A DNA stretch of 64,000 nucleotides from Arthrobacter beigongshangensis (lineage in GTDB: Bacteria; Bacillota; Bacilli; Bacillales_A; Planococcaceae), in contig NZ_JADHDX010000002.1 of the NCBI RefSeq assembly GCF_016820585.1, forward strand, positions 1 through 64,000, given 5' to 3'. The translations under genes were made by a program, and so were the position numbers. The notes under the pieces are model-generated. The model worked only from the letters and a program-made list of their open reading frames with translations, had not been told where the DNA came from and did not search any database. Shown here piece by piece: positions 26,223 to 35,376 of this stretch (the stretch's first letter is position 1; each line of letters begins with the position of its first letter).

Positions 26223-28390
26223 TATGTGAAGATTATTTCTAGTGCATCCCCACCGAAAATTTGCTCATTAAAGCCAATCTGTGACCCATTGCGAAGTAAT
26301 TGGTAATGGGTCGAACTGTTTTCCGGTAAACTATAGTCCGTAAATGCAAAAATATCACTAAAAACTATCGGACTTTCATCAAGTGATATGAAATCTAGCT
26401 TGTCGCCTGGTCTGACAGACTCTGTGCCTATTGCTACTTGTCCATTTAAGCGTATAGAGAGTCGTGGTTTGTGAATCGTAATTTCTTCATCGTTAAATGT
26501 GACAGTCATTTCGTCAAATGCTTTTTTACCTATTTCTAATGCCACTTCATTTGCACTTGGTAAAGGTGGCTTTTGTAATGTAATGATGTCTCGATCCTTT
26601 ATTACATAAGAGGGACGTATAGACATCGTGCCGACGAAAAACTCAGAGTGACGTTTTTTTAATGTGACTGATTTTTGATTGACAGTAACAGTGAAAGCCT
26701 CAACTTCTAGTAACTTGCTTTGGTTGGTTTTTGCCAATGCAGCTGCTAATGTTCTTGTTTGTGAAATGGTGATTTTATCGCGATCCTGCACACTTGCGTC
26801 GATAGATTGGGAGATGCCATTGACGGTGATGTCAGGTTCTAATGTAACAGCTTGTCCAAGAATGGTTGCATGAATGGTCACCGTTTCTTCTAGTAGATCA
26901 CGTATAGTTGCAGAAGCATTTGCACCGTCTTGACCAGGAAGTAATTCAATTTCATCAGTGTCCTTTATACGATCTTTTGTACTCGCTATATTTCCATTCA
27001 AGTGGACAATGGATGGAGTGCCATGTTCTCCGGGAATAAGAATGTCATTGCCATTTACAGTTATGGACATACCGAGTCCTGGCATTCCGTAAAGTTGTCT
27101 ACTTGTAATGTTGGCGGCAAGAAGTGCATCACTAACTGTCATTTCCTTTAGCTCGAACAGTCGTATCGTTTTGTTATTGACGGTAACGGACATATAGTGA
27201 ATGGGTGCTCTTCTAGCGGCAATGGCAATTCCGATTGGTGTCACAAGCTCCGGCGAAGAAATAATACTTGGTTCTAGCGTAATTTCAGTAAGTGCATCCA
27301 ATCCACGAATTCCAACTCTGTTCTCAGGGAGCCCTAAGCAAATGCTTAGTTCTCTTGTGAGCCCAGGGGTTAGGCTTCCTCCTCCGACAACCATAACTGC
27401 TTTCGGAGCTTGTCCATTATTGAGTTGTTTGATTTCATCAGCAATGGATTTTGCTAGGCGCTCTACAGCAGGTTTAATAATAATAGTCACTTCATCTGCT
27501 GGAACATGTTGCTCAAAGCCGAGAATATCTGTCAGTACGATATCATTACCCGTTGAAATATTTCTTTTGGCATTTTCAGCGAGTGGAAAGTCCAGTAAAT
27601 AGTGATTGCTAAGCTCTTCCGTAATTTCATCTCCAGCAAGTGGCACCATGCCATATGCAACTACGGTGTTATTATCGGTGATGGCAATATCCGACGTCCC
27701 TGCTCCAATATCGACTAGTGCAACGTTCAGGCGTCTCATGGAGGGAGGGATGAGAACATTGATGGCTGCAATAGGCTCAAGCGTTAAAGCCTCCATTTCC
27801 AATCCTGCTCGCTTCAGTGCGGATAGCAAAGACTCGACGACGACTCGAGGCAGGAATGTAGCGATGACGTCTACCGATGCAGAACGCCCCGCTTGGTCAA
27901 TCAAACTGCCGATTTCTTCTCCCTCGAGCTTATAGTGCAAAACGGAATAGCCAACACAATAATAGTACTCCTCTTTTGAGATGGAATCCGATGACAATAA
28001 TTTCTGCTGGGCTTGTTGGACGGCCGCCAGTTCTAATCTGTTAACATCCTCGGTCAAAATAAGAGAATGCTCGGAGATATCGACAGCCATCGTTCCTTCC
28101 GCAGTTTTCAAAGCACGGCCAGCAGCCGCGACACTTACTCGTTTGAGTGGACCATGTTTTTCCTCGAGTTTTTCTTTAATTTCGGAAATAACATTTGCGA
28201 CACTTAAAATATTATGTATTTGTCCGTCAATCATTGAACGTTCTTTATGTTCAATCGAAATAAGATCAGCAACATGATACGTCCCACCGTTTTCTTTAAG
28301 GATAATGCCGACGACGGAACGTGTTCCAATGTCGAGTGCGAATAATGTAGTAGCCAGAATAATCCACCCTTTCTGTCGATAAATGTTCAA
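26222..28390 (-). CDS. FtsA-like actin-family ATPase with repeated C-terminal domains
   Basis: This protein has up to 722 residues. Residues 16-395 are an FtsA/PilM-type actin fold: phosphate-1 ALDIGTRSVVG (18-28), phosphate-2 VALVDIGAGTSDIAI (223-237), and adenosine motif VMVVGGGSLTPGL (332-344). Residues 400-722 are built from small repeated units, each with V-T-V-N...L and then N-G-x8-10-G/R-D-x-h-x-h (ends near 484, 543, 605, 668, 720), like strings of beta-grasp domains. FtsA's C-terminal amphipathic helix is absent. The start is uncertain. TTG 28390 has no ribosome binding site, while AGAAAGGGTGG sits further in and is followed only by ATT, ATT and CTG codons. The gene stands where B. 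subtilis has ytxJ, on the opposite strand. Function unknown; a division or envelope role is inference. Confidence 0.75.
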   Translation of the reverse strand: MNIYRQKGWIILATTLFALDIGTRSVVGIILKENGGTYHVADLISIEHKERSMIDGQIHNILSVANVISEIKEKLEEKHGPLKRVSVAAAGRALKTAEGTMAVDISEHSLILTEDVNRLELAAVQQAQQKLLSSDSISKEEYYYCVGYSVLHYKLEGEEIGSLIDQAGRSASVDVIATFLPRVVVESLLSALKRAGLEMEALTLEPIAAINVLIPPSMRRLNVALVDIGAGTSDIAITDNNTVVAYGMVPLAGDEITEELSNHYLLDFPLAENAKRNISTGNDIVLTDILGFEQHVPADEVTIIIKPAVERLAKSIADEIKQLNNGQAPKAVMVVGGGSLTPGLTRELSICLGLPENRVGIRGLDALTEITLEPSIISSPELVTPIGIAIAARRAPIHYMSVTVNNKTIRLFELKEMTVSDALLAANITSRQLYGMPGLGMSITVNGNDILIPGEHGTPSIVHLNGNIASTKDRIKDTDEIELLPGQDGANASATIRDLLEETVTIHATILGQAVTLEPDITVNGISQSIDASVQDRDKITISQTRTLAAALAKTNQSKLLEVEAFTVTVNQKSVTLKKRHSEFFVGTMSIRPSYVIKDRDIITLQKPPLPSANEVALEIGKKAFDEMTVTFNDEEITIHKPRLSIRLNGQVAIGTESVRPGDKLDFISLDESPIVFSDIFAFTDYSLPENSSTHYQLLRNGSQIGFNEQIFGGDALEIIFT

Positions 28391-28521
28391 TATAAAAAAT
28401 AATTTGAAGAAATAACGTGACTTTTCAAATAGTCTTCTTTATACTAGGTCTATTATCTAAAAATGTAACATATATTCCCCTCTTCGGAAAGGGAATCATA
28501 TGTGGGGGAGGAGACGGACAG

Positions 28522-29604
28522 ATGAGACAGAATGAGCTAGATGAGTTAAGAGGTCGTGTAAATGACCTGAATATCAAGGTTTTAGACTTGATTAATGAGA
28601 GAACAGAAGTTGTTCAAGAAATTGGTAAAGTAAAAGAAAAGCAGGGTGTTAACCGATACGATCCAATTCGTGAACGGGAAATGCTTAATTTCTTGAAAGA
28701 GTATAACAACGGTCCGTTGCCAAATGGAATTCTTGAGCAGATTTTTAAAGGTATTTTCATGTCTGCACTTGAAATACAAGAGGATGACCAACTCAATGCA
28801 TTACTTGTATCACGTAAACGCAAAGCGGAGGATACAGTTGTTGATATTAACGGTCATAAGATTGGAGATGGGAAACCATCATTCATCTACGGACCTTGTG
28901 CAGTGGAATCATATGAGCAAGTACTAGCTGTCGCACAATCCATTAAAGCTAAAGGGTTGACGATGATTAGGGGCGGCGCATACAAGCCACGTACATCACC
29001 ATACGACTTCCAGGGCTTAGGTTTGGAAGGCTTGAAAATTTTAAAACGTGTTTCTGATGAAACTGGACTTTCAGTTGTAACAGAAATCATCACACCATCA
29101 CACTTAGAAGAAGCAATGGATTATATCGACGTTGTTCAAATTGGTGCTCGTAACATGCAAAACTTTGAACTATTGAAGGAAGCTGGTATGATTAATAAAC
29201 CAGTACTTCTAAAACGTGGTCTATCTGCAACTATTGAAGAATTCATCCATGCTGCTGAATACATTATGTCAAAAGGAAATAGTCAAATTATCCTTTGTGA
29301 ACGCGGTATCCGTACATATGAACGGGCTACTCGTAACACATTAGATATCTCAGCTGTTCCAATTTTGAAACAAGAAACGCATCTACCGGTCTTTGTTGAC
29401 GTAACGCATTCAACAGGTAGAAAAGACTTGTTGCTACCAACTGCAAAAGCTGCAATTGCAGTAGGAGCAGATGGCGTAATGGCAGAAGTGCATCCGGATC
29501 CAGCTGTCGCATTGTCCGACTCGGCGCAACAAATGGACCTGCAACAGTTTGATGAGTTCTATGAGGCGATTCAGAAATTCATGAATACGCATCAAACAAT
29601 CTAA
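28522..29604 (+). CDS. aroA: bifunctional DAHP synthase / chorismate mutase
   Basis: This protein of about 360 residues has an N-terminal AroQ-type chorismate mutase domain (1-85: [31 protein letters not shown]) fused to a DAHP synthase. The synthase has GPCAVES (near 133-139), [16 protein letters not shown] (near 160-175), [17 protein letters not shown] (near 260-276) and [10 protein letters not shown] (near 294-303). It condenses phosphoenolpyruvate with erythrose 4-phosphate at the entry of the shikimate pathway. The mutase domain serves as the feedback sensor in Bacillus. ATG 28522 follows GGGGGAGGA. ccpA is next, as in B. subtilis. Confidence 0.95.
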   Translation: MRQNELDELRGRVNDLNIKVLDLINERTEVVQEIGKVKEKQGVNRYDPIREREMLNFLKEYNNGPLPNGILEQIFKGIFMSALEIQEDDQLNALLVSRKRKAEDTVVDINGHKIGDGKPSFIYGPCAVESYEQVLAVAQSIKAKGLTMIRGGAYKPRTSPYDFQGLGLEGLKILKRVSDETGLSVVTEIITPSHLEEAMDYIDVVQIGARNMQNFELLKEAGMINKPVLLKRGLSATIEEFIHAAEYIMSKGNSQIILCERGIRTYERATRNTLDISAVPILKQETHLPVFVDVTHSTGRKDLLLPTAKAAIAVGADGVMAEVHPDPAVALSDSAQQMDLQQFDEFYEAIQKFMNTHQTI

Positions 29605-29611
29605 TGAGCAG

Positions 29612-29642
29612 ACGCCGGACCTTCAATGGTTCCGGCGTTTTA
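29612..29642 (+). terminator. terminator of aroA
   Basis: ACGCCGGA pairs with TCCGGCGT (inner CC/GG), followed by TTT AACTT. Confidence 0.75.
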
Positions 29643-29670
29643 ACTTAATGTAATGAAAGGAGCTAACAAG

Positions 29671-30669
29671 ATGGCTGTAACGATCTACGACGTCGCTAGG
29701 GAGGCAAATGTTTCGATGGCAACCGTTTCTCGTGTTGTAAATGGCAATCAAAACGTCAAACCAGCAACGAGAAAAAAAGTATTAGATTGTATTGCACGAC
29801 TTGGCTATCGCCCAAACGCTGTAGCAAGAGGGCTTGCTAGTAAAAAAACGACAACAATCGGTGTAATTGTCCCTGATATTTCGAAAAACTTCTATTCTGA
29901 GCTTTCTCGTGGGATAGCCGATGTTGCAACGATGTACGAATACAATATTATTTTGTCGAATTCCGATGAACGTACAGCGAGAGAAGTAGAACTGATAGAG
30001 GACCATCTTGGTAAACAGGTGGATGGGCTTATCTTCATGAGTGACTCAATTTCTGATGAGGTACGTGCTGAGATGTCGACATCTAGCGTTCCCATTGTCT
30101 TGGCGGGTACATTAGACGTTGAAGAGAAATTAGCAACAGTGAATATTGATTTTGAAGAAGCTGCATTTGTAGCTGTAAATAAACTAATTGCAAATGGCCA
30201 TAAAAAGATTGTTTTTGCATCGGGCCCTTTTACAAGGGATATCAATCGTATCAGTAAAAAGGCTGGTTATATTCGTGCTCTACAGGCTGCCAATCTTCCT
30301 GTTGATGAAGAACTTATTATTGAATTTGAAAATACCTATGATGGTGCCTATGAAGGATGTAAAAAAATCTTGGGATTACAAGGGAAACCAACGGCTATTT
30401 TTACAGGAAGTGATGTAATTGCAGTTGGCTTGTTGAACGGCATAAGGGATAGTGGACTTTCTGTACCAGGAGACTACGAACTTATTTGTTTTGAGCATTC
30501 CATTTTACCAAGAGTTGTTCGACCGCAATTGACGTCAATTGTCGTGCCACTTTACGATTTAGGGGCAGTATCTATGCGTCTGTTGACAAAATTGATGAAT
30601 GGTGAAGAAGTAGATGATGAGCATGTTATTTTACCATTCAGACTTGAAGAACGGGATTCAACAAAATGA
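29671..30669 (+). CDS. ccpA: catabolite control protein A
   Basis: This LacI-family regulator has about 332 residues. The helix-turn-helix is TIYDVAREANVSMATVSRVV (near 4-23), the hinge helix NAVARGLASKKT follows near 50-61, and a periplasmic-binding-like core occupies the rest. CcpA with HPr-Ser46-P binds cre sites to repress or activate carbon genes. Several usual CcpA targets (acsA, acuABC, ackA) lie in this window, though I found no clear cre sequence at them. Start ATG 29671 follows AAAGGAG. The product is slightly under the usual 334 residues. Confidence 0.94.
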   Translation: MAVTIYDVAREANVSMATVSRVVNGNQNVKPATRKKVLDCIARLGYRPNAVARGLASKKTTTIGVIVPDISKNFYSELSRGIADVATMYEYNIILSNSDERTAREVELIEDHLGKQVDGLIFMSDSISDEVRAEMSTSSVPIVLAGTLDVEEKLATVNIDFEEAAFVAVNKLIANGHKKIVFASGPFTRDINRISKKAGYIRALQAANLPVDEELIIEFENTYDGAYEGCKKILGLQGKPTAIFTGSDVIAVGLLNGIRDSGLSVPGDYELICFEHSILPRVVRPQLTSIVVPLYDLGAVSMRLLTKLMNGEEVDDEHVILPFRLEERDSTK

Positions 30670-30712
30670 AAAACGGGCAATATCATCTACATGATGACGT
30701 TGCCCGTTTTGT
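30670..30712. terminator. bidirectional terminator between ccpA and acuC
   Basis: AAAACGGGCAA pairs with TTGCCCGTTTT and an inner ATCAT/ATGAT hairpin extends it. A-rich and T-rich flanks allow use from both sides. Confidence 0.85.
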
Positions 30713-30749
30713 TATTGTTATACCGATTACTTTCTGTTGTGCAGTTGGT

Positions 30750-31916
30750 TCATTTTATTCTTTGTTCATTGCGAATTATATGTAAGGCTCGATTAAGCAT
30801 TTGTTCATTTTTTTCAGTTATTTCAGCTTTTCTAGGAATAGGCTCGTAGAGTGGCTCAGGATCCTCCCATGTTGGAATGAGCGGCACTGGAGACTGGTCT
30901 TGCCATGCTGCAAGCCAATCCGCTGGAAGAGGGCCAGTTGGCGCTGAATCCTGCGTCATTGCTAGCCAAATATGAGCCCAGGCTCTCGGTACGACACGCC
31001 ATATATCATAGCCACCACCGCCGACAGCAATCCACTTACCATCACAATACTGATCGGCAATTTCCCGGGCAATACGAGGGATTTCCTTATAAATCGCCAT
31101 CGTGCCATATAAGTGAGTAAGAGGATCAAAATAATGAGCATCTGCTCCGTTTTGCGTTAAAATAACATCCGGTTTGAAAAATTCAGTCACTTCTTTTATG
31201 GCTGTTTTATAGACGTTTAAAAAAGATTCATCTTCCGTAAAGGCATCAATTGGAAAGTTGAAAGAAGTTCCATAACCTGTTCCGTTACCACGTTCTGTAA
31301 TGTTCCCAGTACCGGGGAAGAGATAGCGACCTGTTTCGTGAATAGATAGCGTACAGACGGAAGGATCATCGTAGAAGCTCCATTGAACCCCATCGCCGTG
31401 ATGCGCGTCTGTGTCAATATACAGGACACGAGCTCCGTACTTTTCCTGTAAATATTTGATAGCTACAGAACTATCATTATAGATGCAGAAACCCGAAGCG
31501 CGTCCATGAAATCCGTGATGCAATCCTCCCCCGAGGTTCAGAGCGTACTTGGAACGTCCTTCCATCACTTCATCGACCGCCGTCAGTGTACCGCCGACTA
31601 GCAAAGCGCTAGCCTCGTGCATATTGGGGAAGATAGGTGTATCATCTGTACCGATGCCGTAAACATCTCCTACATTTCCATGTAATAATCCTTTTCCCGC
31701 CTTTTTAACAATATCGATAAATTTATGATCATGTGCAAGCAGTAACTCAGCGTCTGTCGCTATTCTAGGAGGAATTATATCGCTTTCCTGAATGGCTCCG
31801 GACTTCTTTAATAAATCGAGTGTTAATAAGATTCTTTTCTGATTAAATGGGTGTGTGTCTGAAAACGAATATTCAAGCTGCTCTTTTGAAAAGATGAACG
31901 AGGCGTTTTTCGTCAT
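30750..31916 (-). CDS. acuC: AcuC, protein/AcsA deacetylase
   Basis: This class I histone-deacetylase-like enzyme has about 388 residues. Zinc and catalytic signatures are LGGGLHHGFHGRASGFCIYND (residues roughly 120-140), YIDTDAHHGDGVQ (near 166-178) and VGGGGYD near 296. AcuC removes the acetyl group from acetyl-CoA synthetase, reactivating it; AcuA adds it. The start is the ATG at 31916, which overlaps the acuB stop in ATGA. The N-terminus (SFIFSKEQ, HPFNQKRILLTLDLL) matches B. subtilis AcuC. It is the last gene of acuABC. Confidence 0.93.
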   Translation of the reverse strand: MTKNASFIFSKEQLEYSFSDTHPFNQKRILLTLDLLKKSGAIQESDIIPPRIATDAELLLAHDHKFIDIVKKAGKGLLHGNVGDVYGIGTDDTPIFPNMHEASALLVGGTLTAVDEVMEGRSKYALNLGGGLHHGFHGRASGFCIYNDSSVAIKYLQEKYGARVLYIDTDAHHGDGVQWSFYDDPSVCTLSIHETGRYLFPGTGNITERGNGTGYGTSFNFPIDAFTEDESFLNVYKTAIKEVTEFFKPDVILTQNGADAHYFDPLTHLYGTMAIYKEIPRIAREIADQYCDGKWIAVGGGGYDIWRVVPRAWAHIWLAMTQDSAPTGPLPADWLAAWQDQSPVPLIPTWEDPEPLYEPIPRKAEITEKNEQMLNRALHIIRNEQRIK

Positions 31917-32560
31917 GTGGAGATTCCTGGCACATTTGGCCATAGGACCTCAAATCCACTATCCTTTAATCCTTGAATAATGGATAGGGGATTCATCGAA
32001 TTGATACGGATGACTAAAATTTTCGTTGCATCACTTTCTTTTTCGGGATAGACAAGCACACTCAATACATTTGTTTTCTGCTCATGAAAGACTTTAGATA
32101 CTTCATAAAGAATGCCAGGTACGTTAGGTACACGAACTTCAATTTGTGAACCGGGTTGATGGGCACCCGTCAATTCAATATATTTGTAGAGTAAGTCAGT
32201 TTCTGTAATGATGCCAACCAGTTTGTTGTTGGAAATAATTGGGAGTGCACCGATTTTATTGTCATAAAATATGACGGCTGCTTCTTCCACGAAATCCATG
32301 GGATGACCGATAATTAAGTTTGTCGTCATAATTTCAGCAAGTTTTATCGTGTAAATGCTATGGTCTTTTATTTCGGAAATAGAGGAAGGAACAATTTCCT
32401 TCAAGTCTCGGTCCGAAATAATACCGACGACTTCTCCCTCCTCTGTAACGATGGGAACATGACGAATCTTGTTATGGCGCATCGTTTGTAAAGCGTCCTC
32501 CACAGTATCGCTAGGCGAAAGTGTGGTGACATTTTTAATCATGATTTCCTCAATCAGCAT
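31913..32560 (-). CDS. acuB: AcuB, CBS and ACT domain protein
   Basis: This 215-residue protein has two CBS domains (about 1-60, MLIEEIMIKNVTTLSPSDTVEDAL; and about 75-135) followed by an ACT-like domain (about 140-210, IEVRVPNVPGILYEVSKVF). CBS pairs bind adenine nucleotides and ACT domains bind small ligands, so AcuB is probably a regulatory subunit for the AcuA/AcuC acetylation switch; its exact role is not settled. It lies 16 bp after acuA and overlaps acuC by 4 bp. Confidence 0.92.
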   Translation of the reverse strand: MLIEEIMIKNVTTLSPSDTVEDALQTMRHNKIRHVPIVTEEGEVVGIISDRDLKEIVPSSISEIKDHSIYTIKLAEIMTTNLIIGHPMDFVEEAAVIFYDNKIGALPIISNNKLVGIITETDLLYKYIELTGAHQPGSQIEVRVPNVPGILYEVSKVFHEQKTNVLSVLVYPEKESDATKILVIRINSMNPLSIIQGLKDSGFEVLWPNVPGIST

Positions 32561-32576
32561 GTGACTACACCTACTT

Positions 32577-33209
32577 TCAATACATGAATCTGTTCATAAA
32601 CCGTAAGCTATCGAATTGTTGGACGGAATCTTGATCAATTCTTTTTCCGATACGTGCCATTAAACAATTAGCAGGATGTGAGCAAATTTCGGGATCATCC
32701 GTTGCGTAGTATTCCAATCCACCTGCATTCATCATCTTCTCCATAATTTTTCGGTACTCCCAAACATTGAGTTTTGTGCCCTTTAAATCCCAATGCCAAT
32801 AATACTCCGTAGTTAAAATGATATAATCCTCCATCGCATCGTCCATCATGGAGACTCGCAGCAGTGATTTACCAACGCCTCCACCTCGAAACTTAGGTAT
32901 TACTTCAATAGCACCAAGCTCAATGAGATTTCTCATATTCCCTTGTGACCAGCGCTCTAAAGGATCCGGATATAAATACGTTACATAACCGACGACTGTG
33001 TTCATATCTCGTACGATTAAAATGCGTCCTTCGGGAAGCCCTGCGATTTCGACGAGTGCCTTGTGTTGCTGAATGGCTGGTCTAAATGCGATCAGATCTT
33101 CGTGGAATTCCAAATTTTCAAGATCCGCGGCGGATATTGGCCCTTCAATAATAATATCACCATTCTTATGCTTAATTTCCATTGCATTATACGTTTTTAC
33201 ATGTTCCAA
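32577..33209 (-). CDS. acuA: AcuA, acetyl-CoA synthetase acetyltransferase
   Basis: This GNAT-family acetyltransferase has about 210 residues. Acetyl-CoA-binding motif A is AIEVIPKFRGGGVGKSLL (near 109-126). The C-terminal MMNAGGLEYYATDDPEICSHPANCLMARIG is specific to AcuA. It acetylates the active-site lysine region of AcsA and turns that enzyme off. I place the start at TTG 33209, with GAGGTGGTG about 6-8 nt upstream; this gives MEHVKTYNAM and the same 210-residue length as B. subtilis AcuA (MEHHKTYH). It is first in acuABC, divergent from its target gene acsA. Confidence 0.92.
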   Translation of the reverse strand: MEHVKTYNAMEIKHKNGDIIIEGPISAADLENLEFHEDLIAFRPAIQQHKALVEIAGLPEGRILIVRDMNTVVGYVTYLYPDPLERWSQGNMRNLIELGAIEVIPKFRGGGVGKSLLRVSMMDDAMEDYIILTTEYYWHWDLKGTKLNVWEYRKIMEKMMNAGGLEYYATDDPEICSHPANCLMARIGKRIDQDSVQQFDSLRFMNRFMY

Positions 33210-33245
33210 TACAATCACCACCTCATTAGATATGTACATACTCCT

Positions 33246-33251
33246 AGTATA
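33246..33251 (-). promoter_or_regulatory. candidate -10 box of acuABC
   Basis: On the minus strand TATACT lies about 35 bp before the acuA start. No good -35 is seen, so an activator may be needed. Confidence 0.35.
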
Positions 33252-33284
33252 CAACAAATTCATGAAAGAAAAGCCAGTTGATTC

Positions 33285-33470
33285 TTACAAAATCAATTAT
33301 GCTTCGGCATAATTGCGTCCGAATTTTGAATTGAGCTTGCTCGATTGACTCTTTACAAAATCTGTGACATCCGCCGAAGGCTTTATTTTCGTTTCGGCAA
33401 ATGTATTTGTACTGAAAGCGAAGCGTCAGCTACAGGAGTTTGTACATCCGCTAAACTGGGAAACAAAATC
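33285..33470 (-). repeat. long inverted copy of the dispersed hairpin element (copy b)
   Basis: This contains the perfect hairpin AATTATGCTTCGGCATAATT (33295-33314, UUCG tetraloop), GCGTCCGAATTTTGAATT, a second stem AATTGAGC/GCTCGATT (33330-33347), TGTGACATCCGCCGAAGGC (33364-33382), then GCAAATGTATTTGTACTGAA (33397-33416) and GCGTCAGCTACAGGAG. The first 100 bp are the reverse complement of 20587-20680. It fills the acuA-acsA divergent promoter region, whose remaining 60-100 bp per side would hold both promoters. Confidence 0.8.
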
Positions 33471-33611
33471 GCATTCAACTGGCTAGTTAAAAAGGTGGAA
33501 GAGTATTGCTGAATGAAAATAAAAACTAATAGAAAAATAAAATTAATTAACCAATTCAGTATTAAGTAAGGTAGAATGAATAGTGTAAATATTTATGAAA
33601 GGGTGAGATGG

Positions 33612-35330
33612 ATGGTAATGAAAACTTTGCCAGTCGTTCAAGGCGATTATCAACTGAGAGATTATGATCGTAAAATTGCAGAATTCAGTTGGACAGATGT
33701 GGAGAAAGAATTTAGTTGGTTCGAGAGTGGCAAGATCAATATTGCCCACGAAGCAGTAGATCGCCACGCAGAATCCTATCGTAGAAATAAGGTTGCACTC
33801 TATTATAAAGATGCAGATCGAAAAGAATCATACACGTATAGAGATATGAAGAAAATGTCAAATAAGGCTGCAAACGTTTTGCGTAATCAGTCTCCATTGG
33901 AAAAAGGGGACCGTATTTTCATTTTCATGCCACGCTCTCCAGAATTATATTTTGCGCTATTAGGTGCTTTGAAGTTAGGGGCTATCGTAGGTCCGCTTTT
34001 CGAAGCGTTTATGGAGGGGGCAGTTTACGACCGGTTATCAGATAGTGAAGCGACTGCAATTATTACAACACCAGCGCTTGTGGACCGGATTCCCGTAGAC
34101 AAATTGCCGCATTTAAAAACCGTTTTCCTCGTTGGGGAAGATATTAAAGAAGAAGGCGTTTTTGTAGATTACAACAAATATATGAAGACTGCTTCGTCAA
34201 ACTTCCAGGTAGAATGGATGGAGCGAGAAGATCCTACATTGCTTCATTACACGTCAGGCTCGACAGGCAAACCAAAAGGAGTTCTACACGTTCAGGAAGC
34301 TATGGTGCAGCAGCTTCAAACGACTCGCTGGGTACTTGATCTGAAAGATGCAGATACATTTTGGTGTACGGCAGACCCAGGTTGGGTAACGGGTACGGCT
34401 TACGGTATTTTCGGTCCTATGCTTGCTGGGGCAACTATTCTTGTTGTCGGTGGTCGTTTCTCTTCAGACGCATGGTATGAGGCAATAGAGGAGTATGGTG
34501 TGACGGTATGGTACAGTGCTCCGACAGCTTTCCGAATGCTGATGGGGGTAGGGGAAGGTCCATTAAGCAAATACAATCTTTCTTCGTTACGCCATATTCT
34601 TTCTGTTGGGGAACCATTGAATCCGGAGGTTATTCGTTGGGGATTAGAAGCATTTAAACTGCGTATCCATGATACATGGTGGATGACCGAAACCGGTGCA
34701 CAAACGATTTGCAACTTTGGCTGTCTTCCGATTAAACCAGGCTCCATGGGGAAACCGGTTCCGGGAGTTGAAGCGGCTATTGTCGATAACCAAGGGAATA
34801 TTCTACCGCCGAACCATATGGGGAACTTAGCTATTAAAAAAGGTTGGCCAGCTATGATGCGTCAAATTTGGAATAATCCAGAGAAGTACGATTCTTATTT
34901 CTTGAATGATGAATGGTATGTATCAGGTGATTCTGCTTATGTTGATGAAGACGGTTATTTCTTCTTCCAAGGCCGTGTAGATGACGTCATCATGACGAGC
35001 GGAGAGCGTGTAGGTCCATTTGAAGTAGAAAGCAAGCTTCTTGAACATCCTGCAATCGTGGAAGCGGGGGTTATCGGGAAACCGGACCCAGTACGCGGGG
35101 AGGTTATTAAAGCATTTGTCGCGCTTCATGACGGCTATGAGCCAACAGATGAGTTGAAGGAGGATATCCGTCAGTTCGTTAAAAAAGGACTTGCAGCACA
35201 TGCAGCACCGCGGGAAATTGAATTTAAAGATAAATTACCGAAAACGCGAAGTGGAAAAATTATGCGTCGCGTACTAAAAGCTTGGGAATTAAATTTACCA
35301 ACTGGTGATTTGTCAACAATGGAGGACTAA
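33612..35330 (+). CDS. acsA: acetyl-CoA synthetase
   Basis: This ANL-superfamily ligase has about 572 residues, the same length as B. subtilis AcsA. It activates acetate to acetyl-AMP and then acetyl-CoA. Key segments are HYTSGSTGKPKGVLH (near 213-227, P-loop), WWMTETGAQ (near 356-364), the hinge YVSGDSAYVDEDGYFFFQGRVDDVI (near 436-460) and the C-terminal PKTRSGKIMRRVLK with the catalytic Lys that AcuA acetylates. ATG 33612 follows AAAGGGTGA; ATG 33618 is an alternative. It is divergent from acuABC, which controls its acetylation state. Confidence 0.94.
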   Translation: MVMKTLPVVQGDYQLRDYDRKIAEFSWTDVEKEFSWFESGKINIAHEAVDRHAESYRRNKVALYYKDADRKESYTYRDMKKMSNKAANVLRNQSPLEKGDRIFIFMPRSPELYFALLGALKLGAIVGPLFEAFMEGAVYDRLSDSEATAIITTPALVDRIPVDKLPHLKTVFLVGEDIKEEGVFVDYNKYMKTASSNFQVEWMEREDPTLLHYTSGSTGKPKGVLHVQEAMVQQLQTTRWVLDLKDADTFWCTADPGWVTGTAYGIFGPMLAGATILVVGGRFSSDAWYEAIEEYGVTVWYSAPTAFRMLMGVGEGPLSKYNLSSLRHILSVGEPLNPEVIRWGLEAFKLRIHDTWWMTETGAQTICNFGCLPIKPGSMGKPVPGVEAAIVDNQGNILPPNHMGNLAIKKGWPAMMRQIWNNPEKYDSYFLNDEWYVSGDSAYVDEDGYFFFQGRVDDVIMTSGERVGPFEVESKLLEHPAIVEAGVIGKPDPVRGEVIKAFVALHDGYEPTDELKEDIRQFVKKGLAAHAAPREIEFKDKLPKTRSGKIMRRVLKAWELNLPTGDLSTMED

Positions 35331-35334
35331 AATC

Positions 35335-35375
35335 AAAAAAGGCATGTCTATTTTTCAATAGGCATGCCTTTTTTC
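35335..35375. terminator. bidirectional terminator between acsA and the PBP gene
   Basis: AAAAAAGGCATG pairs with CATGCCTTTTTT, with an inner TCTAT/AATAG part. It is symmetric, so it serves both convergent genes. Confidence 0.9.
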
Positions 35376-35376
35376 G

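Noticed and set aside
27201..28277. Plus-strand frames opposite the FtsA-like gene
   Set aside because: The minus strand encodes a clear actin-fold protein across the whole stretch; these frames are antisense shadows.
33405..33435. Possible CcpA cre site TGAAAGCGAAGCGTCA between acuA and acsA
   Set aside because: The half-sites are too far apart (16 rather than 14 bp) and the same sequence recurs as part of the dispersed motif at 17760, so it is better explained as repeat.
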